The notes under the pieces were generated by a model, which saw only the letters and a program-made list of their open reading frames with translations, had not been told where the DNA came from and made no database searches. Position numbers and translations under genes: made by a program. 64,000 nucleotides of DNA from Metabacillus schmidteae (GTDB taxonomy: Bacteria; Bacillota; Bacilli; Bacillales; Bacillaceae). Positions 1 through 8,725 of the stretch are shown here, piece by piece. The stretch spans positions 2,546,001 to 2,610,000 of the forward strand of contig NZ_CAESCH010000001.1 of NCBI RefSeq assembly GCF_903166545.1, given 5' to 3'. The stretch's first letter is position 1; each line of letters opens with the position of its first letter.

Positions 1-2
1 CA

Positions 3-977
3 GGTGCAACAGGATTTTTAGGAATGAAAGTTGCAAAACGCCTTGCTTTGATGGGGTATGAAGTAATAGGGACAGGTCGAAATGTTAAGATTGGTGAAGA
101 GTTATCACAAAATGGAATTCGCTTTGTTCGTGGTGCACTAGAAGACAGGGATCACATAGTGGCTCTTTGTCATGATCAAGATTTTGTGATCCATTGTGGT
201 GCACTATCATCACCATGGGGGAAATACAAGAATTTTTATGAAGCAAATGTGGTAGGAACACAAAACGTAATCGAAGGCTGTTTAAAATGGAATGTAAACC
301 GTTTAATTCATGTATCGACTCCAAGCATTTATTTTTATTATGACGAAAGAAAAAATGTAAAAGAAGATGATGTATTACCAACTAAATTTGTTAACCATTA
401 TGCTAAAACAAAATATCTTGGAGAACTTGAAATAGACAAAGCATTTCAACAAGGTCTTCCCGCAATCACAATTCGGCCACGTGCATTATTCGGACCAGGT
501 GATCAAGCTATTTTCCCGAGATTAATTAAAGTATGTGAGAAAGGGATATTTCCGAAGATTGGTTCCGGCGAAGTTGAAATAGATATGACCTATATAGAGA
601 ATGTGGTCGATGCAATCGTTCTTTGTTTATCATCCAGTGATTCTACCCTTGGACAAAAATACAATATTACAAATGGTGAACGAGTAAATTTATATAGCAT
701 GATTGAATTGGTGATGAACAGATTAGAAAAATCATTTACATATAAAGAAATTTCATTTAAAAAGGCATTTTTCCTGGCGAAATCCCTGGAGCGGATTTCA
801 ACCCTGCTACTTGGAGGAAAAGAACCTTTATTAACACGTTATACAGTCAGCGTTTTATCACAATCACAAACCCTTTCAATAGAAAAAGCCAGAAAAGAAT
901 TAGGGTATGAACCGGCGATTTCAATTGAACAAGGAACAAATGAATTTATTGAATGGTGGAAAAATCATGCGCATTGA
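3..977 (+). CDS. NAD-dependent epimerase/dehydratase family oxidoreductase (5' truncated by window)
   Basis: Extended short-chain dehydrogenase, likely acting on a sugar nucleotide or a 3-hydroxy/3-oxo lipid-type substrate. The reading frame is open from base 3, and the codons before the first ATG (base 24) encode the Rossmann glycine motif GATGFLG, so the true start lies upstream of the window. The catalytic YxxxK pair is visible as YAKTK near window residue 125. The protein resembles the 3-beta-HSD/OleD-like branch of the family more than a classical GalE, but this is by impression. Its stop codon overlaps the start of the next gene by 11 bp, so it belongs to a four-gene operon. The exact substrate cannot be read from the sequence. 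Confidence 0.85.
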   Translation, partial: GATGFLGMKVAKRLALMGYEVIGTGRNVKIGEELSQNGIRFVRGALEDRDHIVALCHDQDFVIHCGALSSPWGKYKNFYEANVVGTQNVIEGCLKWNVNRLIHVSTPSIYFYYDERKNVKEDDVLPTKFVNHYAKTKYLGELEIDKAFQQGLPAITIRPRALFGPGDQAIFPRLIKVCEKGIFPKIGSGEVEIDMTYIENVVDAIVLCLSSSDSTLGQKYNITNGERVNLYSMIELVMNRLEKSFTYKEISFKKAFFLAKSLERISTLLLGGKEPLLTRYTVSVLSQSQTLSIEKARKELGYEPAISIEQGTNEFIEWWKNHAH

Positions 978-1818
978 AATGGTCAAACTATTCGAATGTG
1001 GTTATTGCACACATCCTGAAAAGATCGTAAATCCTAAAAGGCCTTTTAAGAAAATAAAGTTTCCAGCTACAGTAGCATTATTGAAGCATCCTACGAAAGG
1101 ATATATCTTATTTGATACAGGTTATTCAAAGGGTTTTTTAGATGCAACAAGATCATTCCCTTATTCAATTTATGCAAAACTAACTCCTGTATTTTATTCA
1201 GAAACACAATCGATTAAAAATCAACTAAAAAATGAAGGAATTCATCCATCAGAGATACGATATATTATCTTATCTCATTTTCATGGAGACCACACAGCAG
1301 GGCTAGATGATTTTCCTTCTGCGAAAATCCTAACTTTTAAAAAGGCATATGATCATATTAAGCAATTTAACAAAATTAAAGCTTTAACAAAAGGATGTTT
1401 AGTTGATTTACTACCAGAGGATTTACCTAATAGGATGAACTTTATAGATGAACAACCTGAAATATTATTAAGCAGTGAATTTCATCCGTTTCATGAAGGC
1501 TTTGATGTATTTGGAGATGGTTCTCTTTTTGCTGTTGATTTAACAGGTCATGCAATCGGGCAGTTCGGAATTTTTATCCTCTTGAAAAGTGGAAAACAAT
1601 TATTGCTTTGTGCTGATGCAGTCTGGACAAGTCAGGCATATGAGGAATTAGTATTCCCTCACAAAATTGCTAATTTGTTAATTGAAGATAGAGCTGCTTA
1701 TCGGGAAAATATAGAGAAGCTCCATCAACTTTCAAAGAATTCACCTGGTATTGATATTTTGCCAACCCATTGTCAAAAAACATGGAATTTGGTGAAAGAG
1801 GGTTGTATATATGAATAA
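967..1818 (+). CDS. Metallo-beta-lactamase-fold hydrolase
   Basis: Predicted metal-dependent hydrolase of 283 aa. The family signature HxHxDH is present (SHFHGDHTAG, near residue 105), with later candidate metal ligands in LTGHAIG, CADAVW and LPTHCQ. I placed the start at the ATG at 967 rather than further upstream because a GGTGG ribosome binding site precedes it and the overlap with the upstream gene is then only 11 bp. The resemblance is to the lactonase (AiiA/YtnP-like) type of this fold, although the substrate is unknown. The location between an epimerase and an adenylating enzyme suggests hydrolysis of an ester, thioester or lactone intermediate. Confidence 0.85.
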   Translation: MRIEMVKLFECGYCTHPEKIVNPKRPFKKIKFPATVALLKHPTKGYILFDTGYSKGFLDATRSFPYSIYAKLTPVFYSETQSIKNQLKNEGIHPSEIRYIILSHFHGDHTAGLDDFPSAKILTFKKAYDHIKQFNKIKALTKGCLVDLLPEDLPNRMNFIDEQPEILLSSEFHPFHEGFDVFGDGSLFAVDLTGHAIGQFGIFILLKSGKQLLLCADAVWTSQAYEELVFPHKIANLLIEDRAAYRENIEKLHQLSKNSPGIDILPTHCQKTWNLVKEGCIYE

Positions 1819-3139
1819 ATTAGTACTTTTAAAACAATATATGATATCTAAATATATAAGACGATTTCACTCAAGAAAGGCTATAGAAGCATATCAACAT
1901 AAAAAAATTAAAAAGCATCTATCATTTGTTTTAAATTATTCTCCTTTTTATCAGAACTATTATCGGAATCACCAGCTTCATTGGGAAACATTACCCGTTA
2001 TATCAAAGAGAGAAATGATGGATCATTTTGATGAATTAAACACGGTAGGCATAGAGAAGGAGAAAGCCTTTCAATTAGCAGCCAAAGCTGAGATTACAAG
2101 GGATTTTTCACCGAAGATTGATGATGTGTCAATTGGTTTATCCTCCGGGACAAGTGGAAATCGCGGGGTATTCTTAGTAAGTGAAAAAGAATCAGCGATG
2201 TGGGCTGGCGAGGTACTTGCAAAATTACTACCTGGAAGTCTATTTCAAGAACATAAAATTGCTTTTTTCCTGCGTGCAAACAATAATTTATATGAATCAA
2301 CAAAAAGTAGTAAAATAAGCTTTCATTTCTTTGATTTAGTTGAAGAATTACATCATCATATGAGTAAACTGAATGACTTGAAGCCTACGATTATCATAGC
2401 ACCTCCATCTATGTTACGAATAATCGCAGAATGGAAAAGGGATCAGCACATTGATATTAATCCTAAAAAAGTCATTTCAGTTGCTGAAGTTTTAGAAGAT
2501 GTTGATAAAATTTTTATTGAAGATATTTTTCAGCAAACACTACATCAGGTTTATCAAGCAACAGAAGGATTTTTAGCAACAACGTGCTCACAAGGTGTAC
2601 TTCATATGAATGAAGATTTACTCGCTATACAGAAAGAGTATTTAGATAAAGAAAACGGAATTTTCGTTCCTATCATTACTGATTTTACTAGAAGAACACA
2701 GCCATTAATACGTTATCGATTAAATGATGTTTTAATTGAAAGGAAAACTCCTTGTCTATGTGGATCACATTTTTTAGCCTTAGAGCGTATTGATGGACGA
2801 TGTGATGATATCTTTTATGGAGTCCATAAGCATACTGAAAAGAAACATATGCTGTTTCCAGATTTCATCAGGAGAGCAATCATGTTTTCTTCAGAAGATA
2901 TACTAGAATATAAGGTAACACAGAAGGAACTTCTAAGTATTGATATTAAGTTAAAGGTGAAACATGATAGATCAGAAGTAGAAGCATTGGTTATACAAGA
3001 GTTAGTAAAGCTATGGAAAGAACATATGCTTGTCTTACCTCAGTTTTCCTTTACAGAATACGATTTGATTGCCTCCGATCGTAAAAGAAAGCGAATAGAA
3101 AGTGTCCTAAAGGAAGAAATCCAGCATGAAACTATATGA
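1811..3139 (+). CDS. F390 synthetase-related / PaaK-like adenylate-forming enzyme
   Basis: Member of the phenylacetate-CoA-ligase-like branch of the ANL adenylating enzymes, which activate a carboxylate with ATP. Visible motifs are the phosphate-binding loop GLSSGTSGNRGV near residue 115, the RYRLND motif, the CLCG cysteine motif typical of this branch, and RIDGRCDD near the C-terminus. At 442 aa it has the usual length for the family. The start overlaps the upstream gene by 8 bp and the end overlaps the downstream gene by 14 bp, which indicates translational coupling. Proteins of this type in Bacillus are often labelled F390 synthetase-related, but coenzyme F390 chemistry is not expected here. 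The acid that is activated is unknown. Confidence 0.8.
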   Translation: MNKLVLLKQYMISKYIRRFHSRKAIEAYQHKKIKKHLSFVLNYSPFYQNYYRNHQLHWETLPVISKREMMDHFDELNTVGIEKEKAFQLAAKAEITRDFSPKIDDVSIGLSSGTSGNRGVFLVSEKESAMWAGEVLAKLLPGSLFQEHKIAFFLRANNNLYESTKSSKISFHFFDLVEELHHHMSKLNDLKPTIIIAPPSMLRIIAEWKRDQHIDINPKKVISVAEVLEDVDKIFIEDIFQQTLHQVYQATEGFLATTCSQGVLHMNEDLLAIQKEYLDKENGIFVPIITDFTRRTQPLIRYRLNDVLIERKTPCLCGSHFLALERIDGRCDDIFYGVHKHTEKKHMLFPDFIRRAIMFSSEDILEYKVTQKELLSIDIKLKVKHDRSEVEALVIQELVKLWKEHMLVLPQFSFTEYDLIASDRKRKRIESVLKEEIQHETI

Positions 3140-4256
3140 TAGATCAATGATTGACGATATTGATTGGGAAACGAAAAAAGACGGCGGGATGATCAAGCAT
3201 TACTTTGAACCTTTGATGAAACATGGAAGTACTTATTTTATGAGAAATGTTAAAACAGACCTTTTTCTTATAGAAATAGATGATCTTTTGTTACCACTTA
3301 CGGTAAATAATAAAGAATTCAATAATTCTTATGTAACATCTCCATATACACATTATATTAGCTATGCCAAAGAAGAACTTTGGGAGTTGAAAAATCCAAT
3401 TCTTGAAAAAATATTTTCACCAATGATTGATATACTCGGTGGCTTATTAAGAAATAGTAATGTAAATAAAGTAGTGATTGTGAATAATTGGTTATTGTCA
3501 ACAAATTTAATGGGACCATTACTAACGAAGAGTCAATTAGAGAGGTTGACAAGGTTTATAACATCAACATTTCCACATTACACCATTTTGTTTCGATCAA
3601 TGACTGAGCTATTGCATCATCAATTTCTGGAGACAATGGATCATGTTGGTTATCAAAAAATCATGTCACGGGCCATTTACTTATTTGATCATCCTTTCAC
3701 ATTAACAAAAAAACAAAAAAAGACCCTTCAACAGGATAAGCGTTTATTTGAAAAATATCACTATTACGTTCGGGAACCTGGAGTTGACGATATAGCTCAC
3801 ATACAGAAATTGTATAATAATTTATACATTGATAAATACTCCAGACACAATCCACAATTTACAAAAGAGTTTTTCGAACATGCAATTAATCATAAATTCT
3901 TACGGTTTTCATTAATATGCCAGGGAGAAGCAGTAAAAGGTGTAATCGGATATTGGGTTAGGGAGGGTGTTCTTACTACACCAATTCTCGGATATACCAC
4001 CAATAGTGATAAAAAAGAAGGCTTATACAGGGTTTTATCCTATTTGATAACAGAAAATATACTGCAAAAAAACTATGTTGGTCATCGAAGTGCTGGTGCC
4101 GGAGGGTTTAAGCGAATGCGGGGCTCAGTTCAACATATTGAATATACCTATTTCTTTCAAATGCATTTACCTTTTCATAAAAGGTTAGCATGGAGTTTTC
4201 TTAAAGCAATTATGAGCTTATTTGTTGAGCCAATGGCAAAGAAGAAAGGGTTTTAA
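3126..4256 (+). CDS. GNAT-like acyltransferase, last gene of the operon
   Basis: Uncharacterised protein of 376 aa. The second half, from about residue 215, looks like an acyl-CoA N-acyltransferase fold: an entry segment (REPGVDDIAHIQKLYNN), a central strand pair (AVKGVIGYWVREG), then a glycine-rich stretch (HRSAGAGGFKRMRG) where GNATs bind CoA. The N-terminal half is not recognised. The 14-bp overlap with the adenylating enzyme suggests that the two act in sequence, with activation of an acid followed by transfer to an amine or alcohol. The assignment rests on fold impression only, and a FemAB-like enzyme is an alternative. Confidence 0.5.
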   Translation: MKLYDRSMIDDIDWETKKDGGMIKHYFEPLMKHGSTYFMRNVKTDLFLIEIDDLLLPLTVNNKEFNNSYVTSPYTHYISYAKEELWELKNPILEKIFSPMIDILGGLLRNSNVNKVVIVNNWLLSTNLMGPLLTKSQLERLTRFITSTFPHYTILFRSMTELLHHQFLETMDHVGYQKIMSRAIYLFDHPFTLTKKQKKTLQQDKRLFEKYHYYVREPGVDDIAHIQKLYNNLYIDKYSRHNPQFTKEFFEHAINHKFLRFSLICQGEAVKGVIGYWVREGVLTTPILGYTTNSDKKEGLYRVLSYLITENILQKNYVGHRSAGAGGFKRMRGSVQHIEYTYFFQMHLPFHKRLAWSFLKAIMSLFVEPMAKKKGF

Positions 4257-4332
4257 CTAATATTACCATCGAAAGGATACCTGTTTTTTTGTTACGATCT
4301 TTAGGATAACGTTTTTTCTAAGGAGGAGAAAT

Positions 4333-5490
4333 GTGAGGAAAAACATCATCATATTCCTAATGATCATACTAGTATTTACAGGTGGCTTTTTATTAGGCAT
4401 CTTTTTTCAAAATAATAACGATAAGCAAACGAATACTCCAAAGTTGGTAACAAAAGCACCGGGATCGAAAAAGAAACCGACTGAAAAGGAAATCCCTCAA
4501 TATTCAAAAGAAAAAGAAAAAGTATTAATTGGGTATGTGCAGGATTTCAGAGATCCATCCACTATTGATTATACAAACCTAACACATGTCATATTTTCCT
4601 TTGCTCACCCTGCAAAGGATGGAAGTGTTCTAATGAATGGAGAACAAGCTAAAATAAATTTAAAGACAATGGTGAAAAAAGCACGTGAGCACAATACAAA
4701 AGTATTATTAGCTGTTGGTGGCTGGTACCACATCCAAGGTGGAGAGTCGTACGAATATTTTAAAGCTGCAATTTCTTCTACTACGTCACGCTCAAAACTA
4801 GTAAATGAACTTATTTCTATAACAAAAACAGAAAACCTTGATGGAATAGACATCGATTTTGAACATCCGAGATCTAATGAAGATGCAAAGAACTTGAATA
4901 TTTTTATTAAAATGCTTGATGAAAAGTTGTCTAAGCTTGATAAAGAATTAACGATTGCCGTATATTCAAAGATTCATAGTGTTACAGGAACAGAAATACA
5001 ATCTGTGGTGTTTAAGCCTGAGATGTTCAAGCATGTTGATTTTGTGAATATTATGGCATATGACGGCCAATGGGACGGCGAGTATAATGCGGCAAATTTA
5101 TCTCCTTATAGGTTTGCAGAAGATATTGTAGAGTATTGGTCAAATTTGTTTAATAAACATCATTTACCTAAAGAAAAACTTGTCTTAGGTGTTCCATTCT
5201 ATGCACAACCGGAAGATGTCTCCATTAACCAGATGTCATATGGCGCCATTGTTAATGAGAATCCGGAAAATGCCAAACGGGATACTGTAAAGTTACATGG
5301 TACAACCTATCACTACAATGGTGTAGAAACAATGAAAAAGAAAACAAATCTGGCTTTGGAAAATGGATTTGGAGGCATGATGATATGGGAGTTAGGGCAT
5401 GATGCTAAAGGAAATTATAGTCTAACAAGTACAATTTTAAATGAGTTGACGAAGGAAGATGAACAACCGTCTATTTTTGCGAAAGACTAG
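4333..5490 (+). CDS. Glycoside hydrolase family 18 protein, membrane anchored or secreted
   Basis: Chitinase-fold hydrolase of 385 aa. The family 18 catalytic signature DGIDIDFE lies near residues 169-176, with the glutamate as acid/base. The N-terminus has about 20 hydrophobic residues after a few basic ones and then a Lys/Thr-rich linker, so the protein is either exported or anchored with the catalytic domain outside. The substrate could be chitin or another N-acetylglucosamine glycan such as peptidoglycan. No LysM or carbohydrate-binding domain is visible. The start is the GTG at 4333, preceded by AGGAGGAG; the overlapping ATG at 4331 runs straight into a stop codon. A terminator follows at once. 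Confidence 0.88.
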   Translation: MRKNIIIFLMIILVFTGGFLLGIFFQNNNDKQTNTPKLVTKAPGSKKKPTEKEIPQYSKEKEKVLIGYVQDFRDPSTIDYTNLTHVIFSFAHPAKDGSVLMNGEQAKINLKTMVKKAREHNTKVLLAVGGWYHIQGGESYEYFKAAISSTTSRSKLVNELISITKTENLDGIDIDFEHPRSNEDAKNLNIFIKMLDEKLSKLDKELTIAVYSKIHSVTGTEIQSVVFKPEMFKHVDFVNIMAYDGQWDGEYNAANLSPYRFAEDIVEYWSNLFNKHHLPKEKLVLGVPFYAQPEDVSINQMSYGAIVNENPENAKRDTVKLHGTTYHYNGVETMKKKTNLALENGFGGMMIWELGHDAKGNYSLTSTILNELTKEDEQPSIFAKD

Positions 5491-5515
5491 GGATTTATGC
5501 CTAGTCTTTATTCAA
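5482..5515 (+). terminator. Intrinsic terminator after the GH18 gene
   Basis: Inverted repeat AAAGACTAG (5482-5490, overlapping the stop codon) with CTAGTCTTT (5501-5509), followed by a moderately T-rich stretch. Confidence 0.7.
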
Positions 5516-5523
5516 TATTTGAA

Positions 5524-5652
5524 TTAACTATTTTTTTTATCTAATTCTTCTCTCATTCTTTCATCTTCTTCTATGACACAAATACGTGTAATCTGTTCAT
5601 TGAGATAATGGTTGAGATAATCCATCTCTTCTTCACAATGTTCTTTTTTCAT
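5524..5652 (-). CDS. Small hypothetical protein, 42 aa
   Basis: Short minus-strand gene. The ATG (complement of 5650-5652) is preceded by a strong GGAGG ribosome binding site four bases upstream. The product is highly charged and glutamate-rich, begins MKKEHCEEEMDYLNHYL, and has no transmembrane segment. Length and charge recall small Bacillus regulatory proteins of the Spo0E type, but I cannot see the Spo0E core motif. It lies convergent to the GH18 gene and downstream, on the same strand, of an FbpA-like small gene. The function is unknown. Confidence 0.55.
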   Translation of the reverse strand: MKKEHCEEEMDYLNHYLNEQITRICVIEEDERMREELDKKNS

Positions 5653-5746
5653 TGATGGACCTCCTTGCGATTTTATTATTATCGTCTGCATGAGAGGGAG
5701 GTACTATACAAAAAAATAAAAGGCCTTATGGGCCAGGATATGCTAC

Positions 5747-5908
5747 TTAACAAATATGCTTAATATTAGAATGTGTATAAAGGATAGTCTTAAGCTCAAT
5801 TTCAGAAGCTTCATAAAATTGTCTTCCATCAGGCATTTTATATACATTATGATCAATCAAGGCTGTAATAATTTCGGATTTGGATTTTTCTTTTGTAGGT
5901 TCACACAT
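5747..5908 (-). CDS. FbpA-family small protein, 53 aa
   Basis: Minus-strand gene with an AGGTGAT ribosome binding site. The product contains LIDHNVYKMPDGRQFYEAS, which fits the core of the Fur-regulated basic protein A family, where a 'LI..GvYK..dGrqLyelsl.ELe' pattern recurs. In B. subtilis such proteins are linked to the iron-sparing response. This member is not strongly basic. Its promoter carries a CcpA cre site rather than an evident Fur box, so the family name may mislead about its control here. Confidence 0.6.
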   Translation of the reverse strand: MCEPTKEKSKSEIITALIDHNVYKMPDGRQFYEASEIELKTILYTHSNIKHIC

Positions 5909-5925
5909 AAAAATCACCTCTTATT

Positions 5926-5939
5926 TGAAAGCGTTTACA
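5926..5939. promoter_or_regulatory. Catabolite-responsive element (cre)
   Basis: TGAAAGCGTTTACA is a full match to the CcpA cre consensus TGAAARCGYTWNCW. It covers the expected transcription start of the FbpA-like gene, a position from which CcpA represses. Confidence 0.75.
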
Positions 5940-5944
5940 AATAT

Positions 5945-5973
5945 ATAATATAGAAAATTTTTCTGCTTGTCAA
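5945..5973 (-). promoter_or_regulatory. SigA-type promoter of the FbpA-like gene
   Basis: On the minus strand, TTGACA (complement of 5968-5973) and TATTAT (complement of 5945-5950) are separated by exactly 17 bp. The predicted transcription start is around 5938. Confidence 0.75.
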
Positions 5974-6058
5974 TCTTCTTCTTTACTTTAAAGTCTATTT
6001 AAATGTACATTTTTTATAATGGATTTGAGAAAAATGATAATAAAAGGGGGGAGTCATT

Positions 6059-6844
6059 TTGAATCAGAAGTTTTGGATTTTATTTGTTTTTGTCTTAATA
6101 TGTTCAACGATATTATTCGTTTCATTTGATTCGGTTGCTTTAATAAATAGAAAAAACCCAGATTCTATACACGTTTACCTTATTGGTGATTCTACAGTAT
6201 CCACCTATAAACCTAATGCGGCACCTAAAATGGGGTGGGGGCAAAAAATAAACGAATTTTTTCATGACAGTGTCGTCGTTCACAATCTTTCTGTTCCCGG
6301 AAGAAGCTCCAAAAGCTTTTATGAAGAAGGAAGATTTAAAATAGTAAACAAGCAATTAGAGCAAGGCGATTATCTATTAATACAATTTGGTCATAATGAT
6401 GCTAAAAAAGCGGATGCAAGGCGATACACTGATCCATTTACGACCTACAAGGTGTATCTAAAAAAATATATAGCCGCAGCAAAGGAAAAAGGAGTAGTCC
6501 CTATACTGGTGACACCTGTTGAGAGACGAAATTTCTCTGCAAATGGAGCAATAATCGATTCCCATGGTGATTATCCTTTAGCCATGAAGCAATTAGCTGC
6601 TGAAGAGAATGTCGATTTAATAGATTTAACGACTAAGAGCAAGCAGTTGTTTAATGAAATAGGACCTGAAAATACGAAAAAAGTGTTTTTATGGCTCGAA
6701 CCAGGTGAATATGATCACTTTCCTGAAGGGAAAAAAGATAATACACATTTACAAGAGGAAGGTGCATATCAAATTGCAGCGTTGGTTGCTAAAGGTTTGA
6801 TTGAAATAAATTCTCCTCTTCAACACTATATTAATCAAGAATAA
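6059..6844 (+). CDS. SGNH-family rhamnogalacturonan acetylesterase-like protein (CE12 type)
   Basis: Predicted secreted or membrane-anchored deacetylase of 261 aa, related to the YesT/YesY type that removes acetyl groups from pectin rhamnogalacturonan. The SGNH blocks are visible: GDSTVSTY near residue 42 (catalytic Ser), GQ with NLSVPGRSS, GHND near 111, and DNTHL near 227 (Asp and His). The N-terminus is a hydrophobic signal or anchor segment of about 20 residues. The start is a TTG behind GGGGGGAG. No pectinase genes are adjacent, so the natural substrate is an inference from the family. Confidence 0.8.
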   Translation: MNQKFWILFVFVLICSTILFVSFDSVALINRKNPDSIHVYLIGDSTVSTYKPNAAPKMGWGQKINEFFHDSVVVHNLSVPGRSSKSFYEEGRFKIVNKQLEQGDYLLIQFGHNDAKKADARRYTDPFTTYKVYLKKYIAAAKEKGVVPILVTPVERRNFSANGAIIDSHGDYPLAMKQLAAEENVDLIDLTTKSKQLFNEIGPENTKKVFLWLEPGEYDHFPEGKKDNTHLQEEGAYQIAALVAKGLIEINSPLQHYINQE

Positions 6845-6905
6845 GAACCTATTAGTGGCTGTCAGAAAAAGGGATAGCCTCTTTTTGCAGTTTGGAAAAA
6901 TTTAC

Positions 6906-6926
6906 TCCTCATAGAGGAATTTTTTA
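6906..6926 (+). terminator. Possible short terminator
   Basis: TCCTC-ATA-GAGGA hairpin followed by ATTTTTTATTTTT. The stem is only 5 bp and the loop 3 nt, so this is weak. Confidence 0.35.
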
Positions 6927-6966
6927 TTTTTCCTTGAAATACATATATAAAGCTTAACTAATATTT

Positions 6967-6980
6967 TGAAAACGCTTACC
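6967..6980. promoter_or_regulatory. cre-like site upstream of the acyl-CoA ligase
   Basis: TGAAAACGCTTACC matches the cre consensus except at the last base. It sits about 20 bp before the start codon, suggesting CcpA repression of the ligase gene. Confidence 0.65.
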
Positions 6981-6997
6981 TTTAGGTGGGAGGTTGA

Positions 6998-8569
6998 ATG
7001 CATATGTACGTCACGATTGGTCATTTATTTGAACAAACTGTAAGAAAATATGGGAACAAAGAAGCTGTAGTCGACAAATCCAGGGATGTACGGAAAACGT
7101 TTAATGAGTGGAATGCAGAGGTAAATAAACTTGCGCATTCCATGCTTGCTGCAGGTGTAAGAAAGGGTGATAGGGTTTCAACTTTGTTATTTAATTGCTT
7201 TGAATTGGGAACAGCTTATTTTGCTGCTGCAAAAATAGGAGCGATTATTAATCCGATTAACTTTAGGTTAAAAGCAGATGAAATTTCATATATATTTATG
7301 GATGCTGCACCAAAAATCGTTCTCTTTGAGAAAGACTTGGAAGAACAAATTACGAAAATAAACAATCGATTTCCAACAATTATATTTTGGAGCATCGATG
7401 AGACAACTTCACCATATGCTTCTTCTTATCAAGACATCATCAAACATTCTCCAACAACAAATCCAAATTGTGAAATAAATGAAAATGATACGTATGCGAT
7501 TATGTACACAAGTGGAACAACTGGTCGTCCAAAAGGGGTTATGCACCGCCATCGTGATATGGTTGAACAAAGTTTAATCTGTATCAATGCCCTTCAAATA
7601 ACATCTAAGGATGTCGGATTAGTAACAGCTCCGATGTTTCATTGTGCAGAACTGCATTGCAGTTTTTTACCACGTGTTCATTCAGGTGCTAAAAATGTCA
7701 TACAACATCATTTTGATTCAAAACTAGTGCTAAAAACGATTGAGGAAGAAAAAATCACCATGCTTTTTGCTGCTCCAACAATGTGGAATATGCTCCTCCA
7801 AGAAGAATTGCAACAATATAAATTGTCATCACTTCAAGTTGGATTATACGGTGCAGCCCCAATGGCTCCGGTACTTGTCAAAGCTTGTAAAGATAGATTA
7901 GGACTAGAACTTGTTCAAGCATACGGGATGACAGAAATGGGACCTGCTATTGCATTTTTAGAAACAGATGAGCAACTTTCGAAAGCTGGTTCAGCTGGAA
8001 GAGCATGCTTTAATCATGAAATAAGAGTGGTCAAGCCAAATGATCAAGGACCATCAGAACCTGATGATATCCTTCCTCTAGGAGAAATTGGAGAAATTAT
8101 TGTTAAAGGTCCTTGCATGATGATTGGTTACTATAATCGTGAAGATGCTACAGAAAAAGCAATGTACAAGGGCTGGTATCATTCAGGTGATCTCGGTTAT
8201 TTCGATAAAGATGGTTATTTGTTTGTCGCAGACCGGGTAGATGATATGATCATTAGCGGCGGAGAAAATGTATATCCAAGAGAAGTAGAAGATGCGTTAT
8301 ATGAACATAAAGGAATTTTAGATGTGGCCGTATTAGGAGAGCCTGATGAGTTTTGGGGAGAAAGGGTTATTGCTGTTGTTGTTGTGAAAAAAGAACAACA
8401 CCTAAAAGGTGAGCAGCTTGATCAATTTTTAAAGGACTCTGAAAAGCTGGCACCATATAAACGACCGAGAAGATATGTTTTTGTTGATGAGGTTCCTCGT
8501 AATGCAAGCGGAAAGATCCAAAAATTTTTATTAAGAGAAACAATGTCTCAAGATAAGCTTCAATATTAG
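6998..8569 (+). CDS. Long-chain fatty acid--CoA ligase family protein
   Basis: AMP-forming acyl-CoA synthetase of 523 aa that activates a fatty acid with ATP and CoA. Motifs: MYTSGTTGRPKGV (near residues 169-181, ATP binding), YGMTEMGP (near 308), GWYHSGDLGYFDKDGYL (near 391), the VDDMIISGGENVYP hinge region, and the C-terminal NASGKIQK lysine motif near 505. The start is uncertain: GGGAGG lies only four bases before the ATG at 6998 but ten before the in-frame ATG at 7004. The upstream cre suggests repression when preferred sugars are present, as is known for fatty-acid degradation genes in bacilli. The gene stands alone. Confidence 0.88.
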   Translation: MHMYVTIGHLFEQTVRKYGNKEAVVDKSRDVRKTFNEWNAEVNKLAHSMLAAGVRKGDRVSTLLFNCFELGTAYFAAAKIGAIINPINFRLKADEISYIFMDAAPKIVLFEKDLEEQITKINNRFPTIIFWSIDETTSPYASSYQDIIKHSPTTNPNCEINENDTYAIMYTSGTTGRPKGVMHRHRDMVEQSLICINALQITSKDVGLVTAPMFHCAELHCSFLPRVHSGAKNVIQHHFDSKLVLKTIEEEKITMLFAAPTMWNMLLQEELQQYKLSSLQVGLYGAAPMAPVLVKACKDRLGLELVQAYGMTEMGPAIAFLETDEQLSKAGSAGRACFNHEIRVVKPNDQGPSEPDDILPLGEIGEIIVKGPCMMIGYYNREDATEKAMYKGWYHSGDLGYFDKDGYLFVADRVDDMIISGGENVYPREVEDALYEHKGILDVAVLGEPDEFWGERVIAVVVVKKEQHLKGEQLDQFLKDSEKLAPYKRPRRYVFVDEVPRNASGKIQKFLLRETMSQDKLQY

Positions 8570-8586
8570 TTTTATTTAATGTGATG

Positions 8587-8618
8587 AAAGGCAGATCCCA
8601 AAAGGACTGCCTCTTTTC
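8587..8618 (+). terminator. Intrinsic terminator after the acyl-CoA ligase
   Basis: AGGCAGATCC / GGACTGCCT stem (one bulged base) around an AAAA-containing loop, followed by CTTTTC. Confidence 0.65.
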
Positions 8619-8725
8619 TATTCTTCAATTCATCATGAAAAAAGGTAACTAATATGGTATAGTTATTTAGCTGTTGTTAGGAAAGACTAGCAATTAGTAT
8701 GAATAGAAAAGAGATGTGATAAACC

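Noticed and set aside
5756..5953. Plus-strand ORF of 65 codons
   Set aside because: It is antisense to the FbpA-like gene, has no ribosome binding site, and the minus strand shows a promoter, ribosome binding site and family match.
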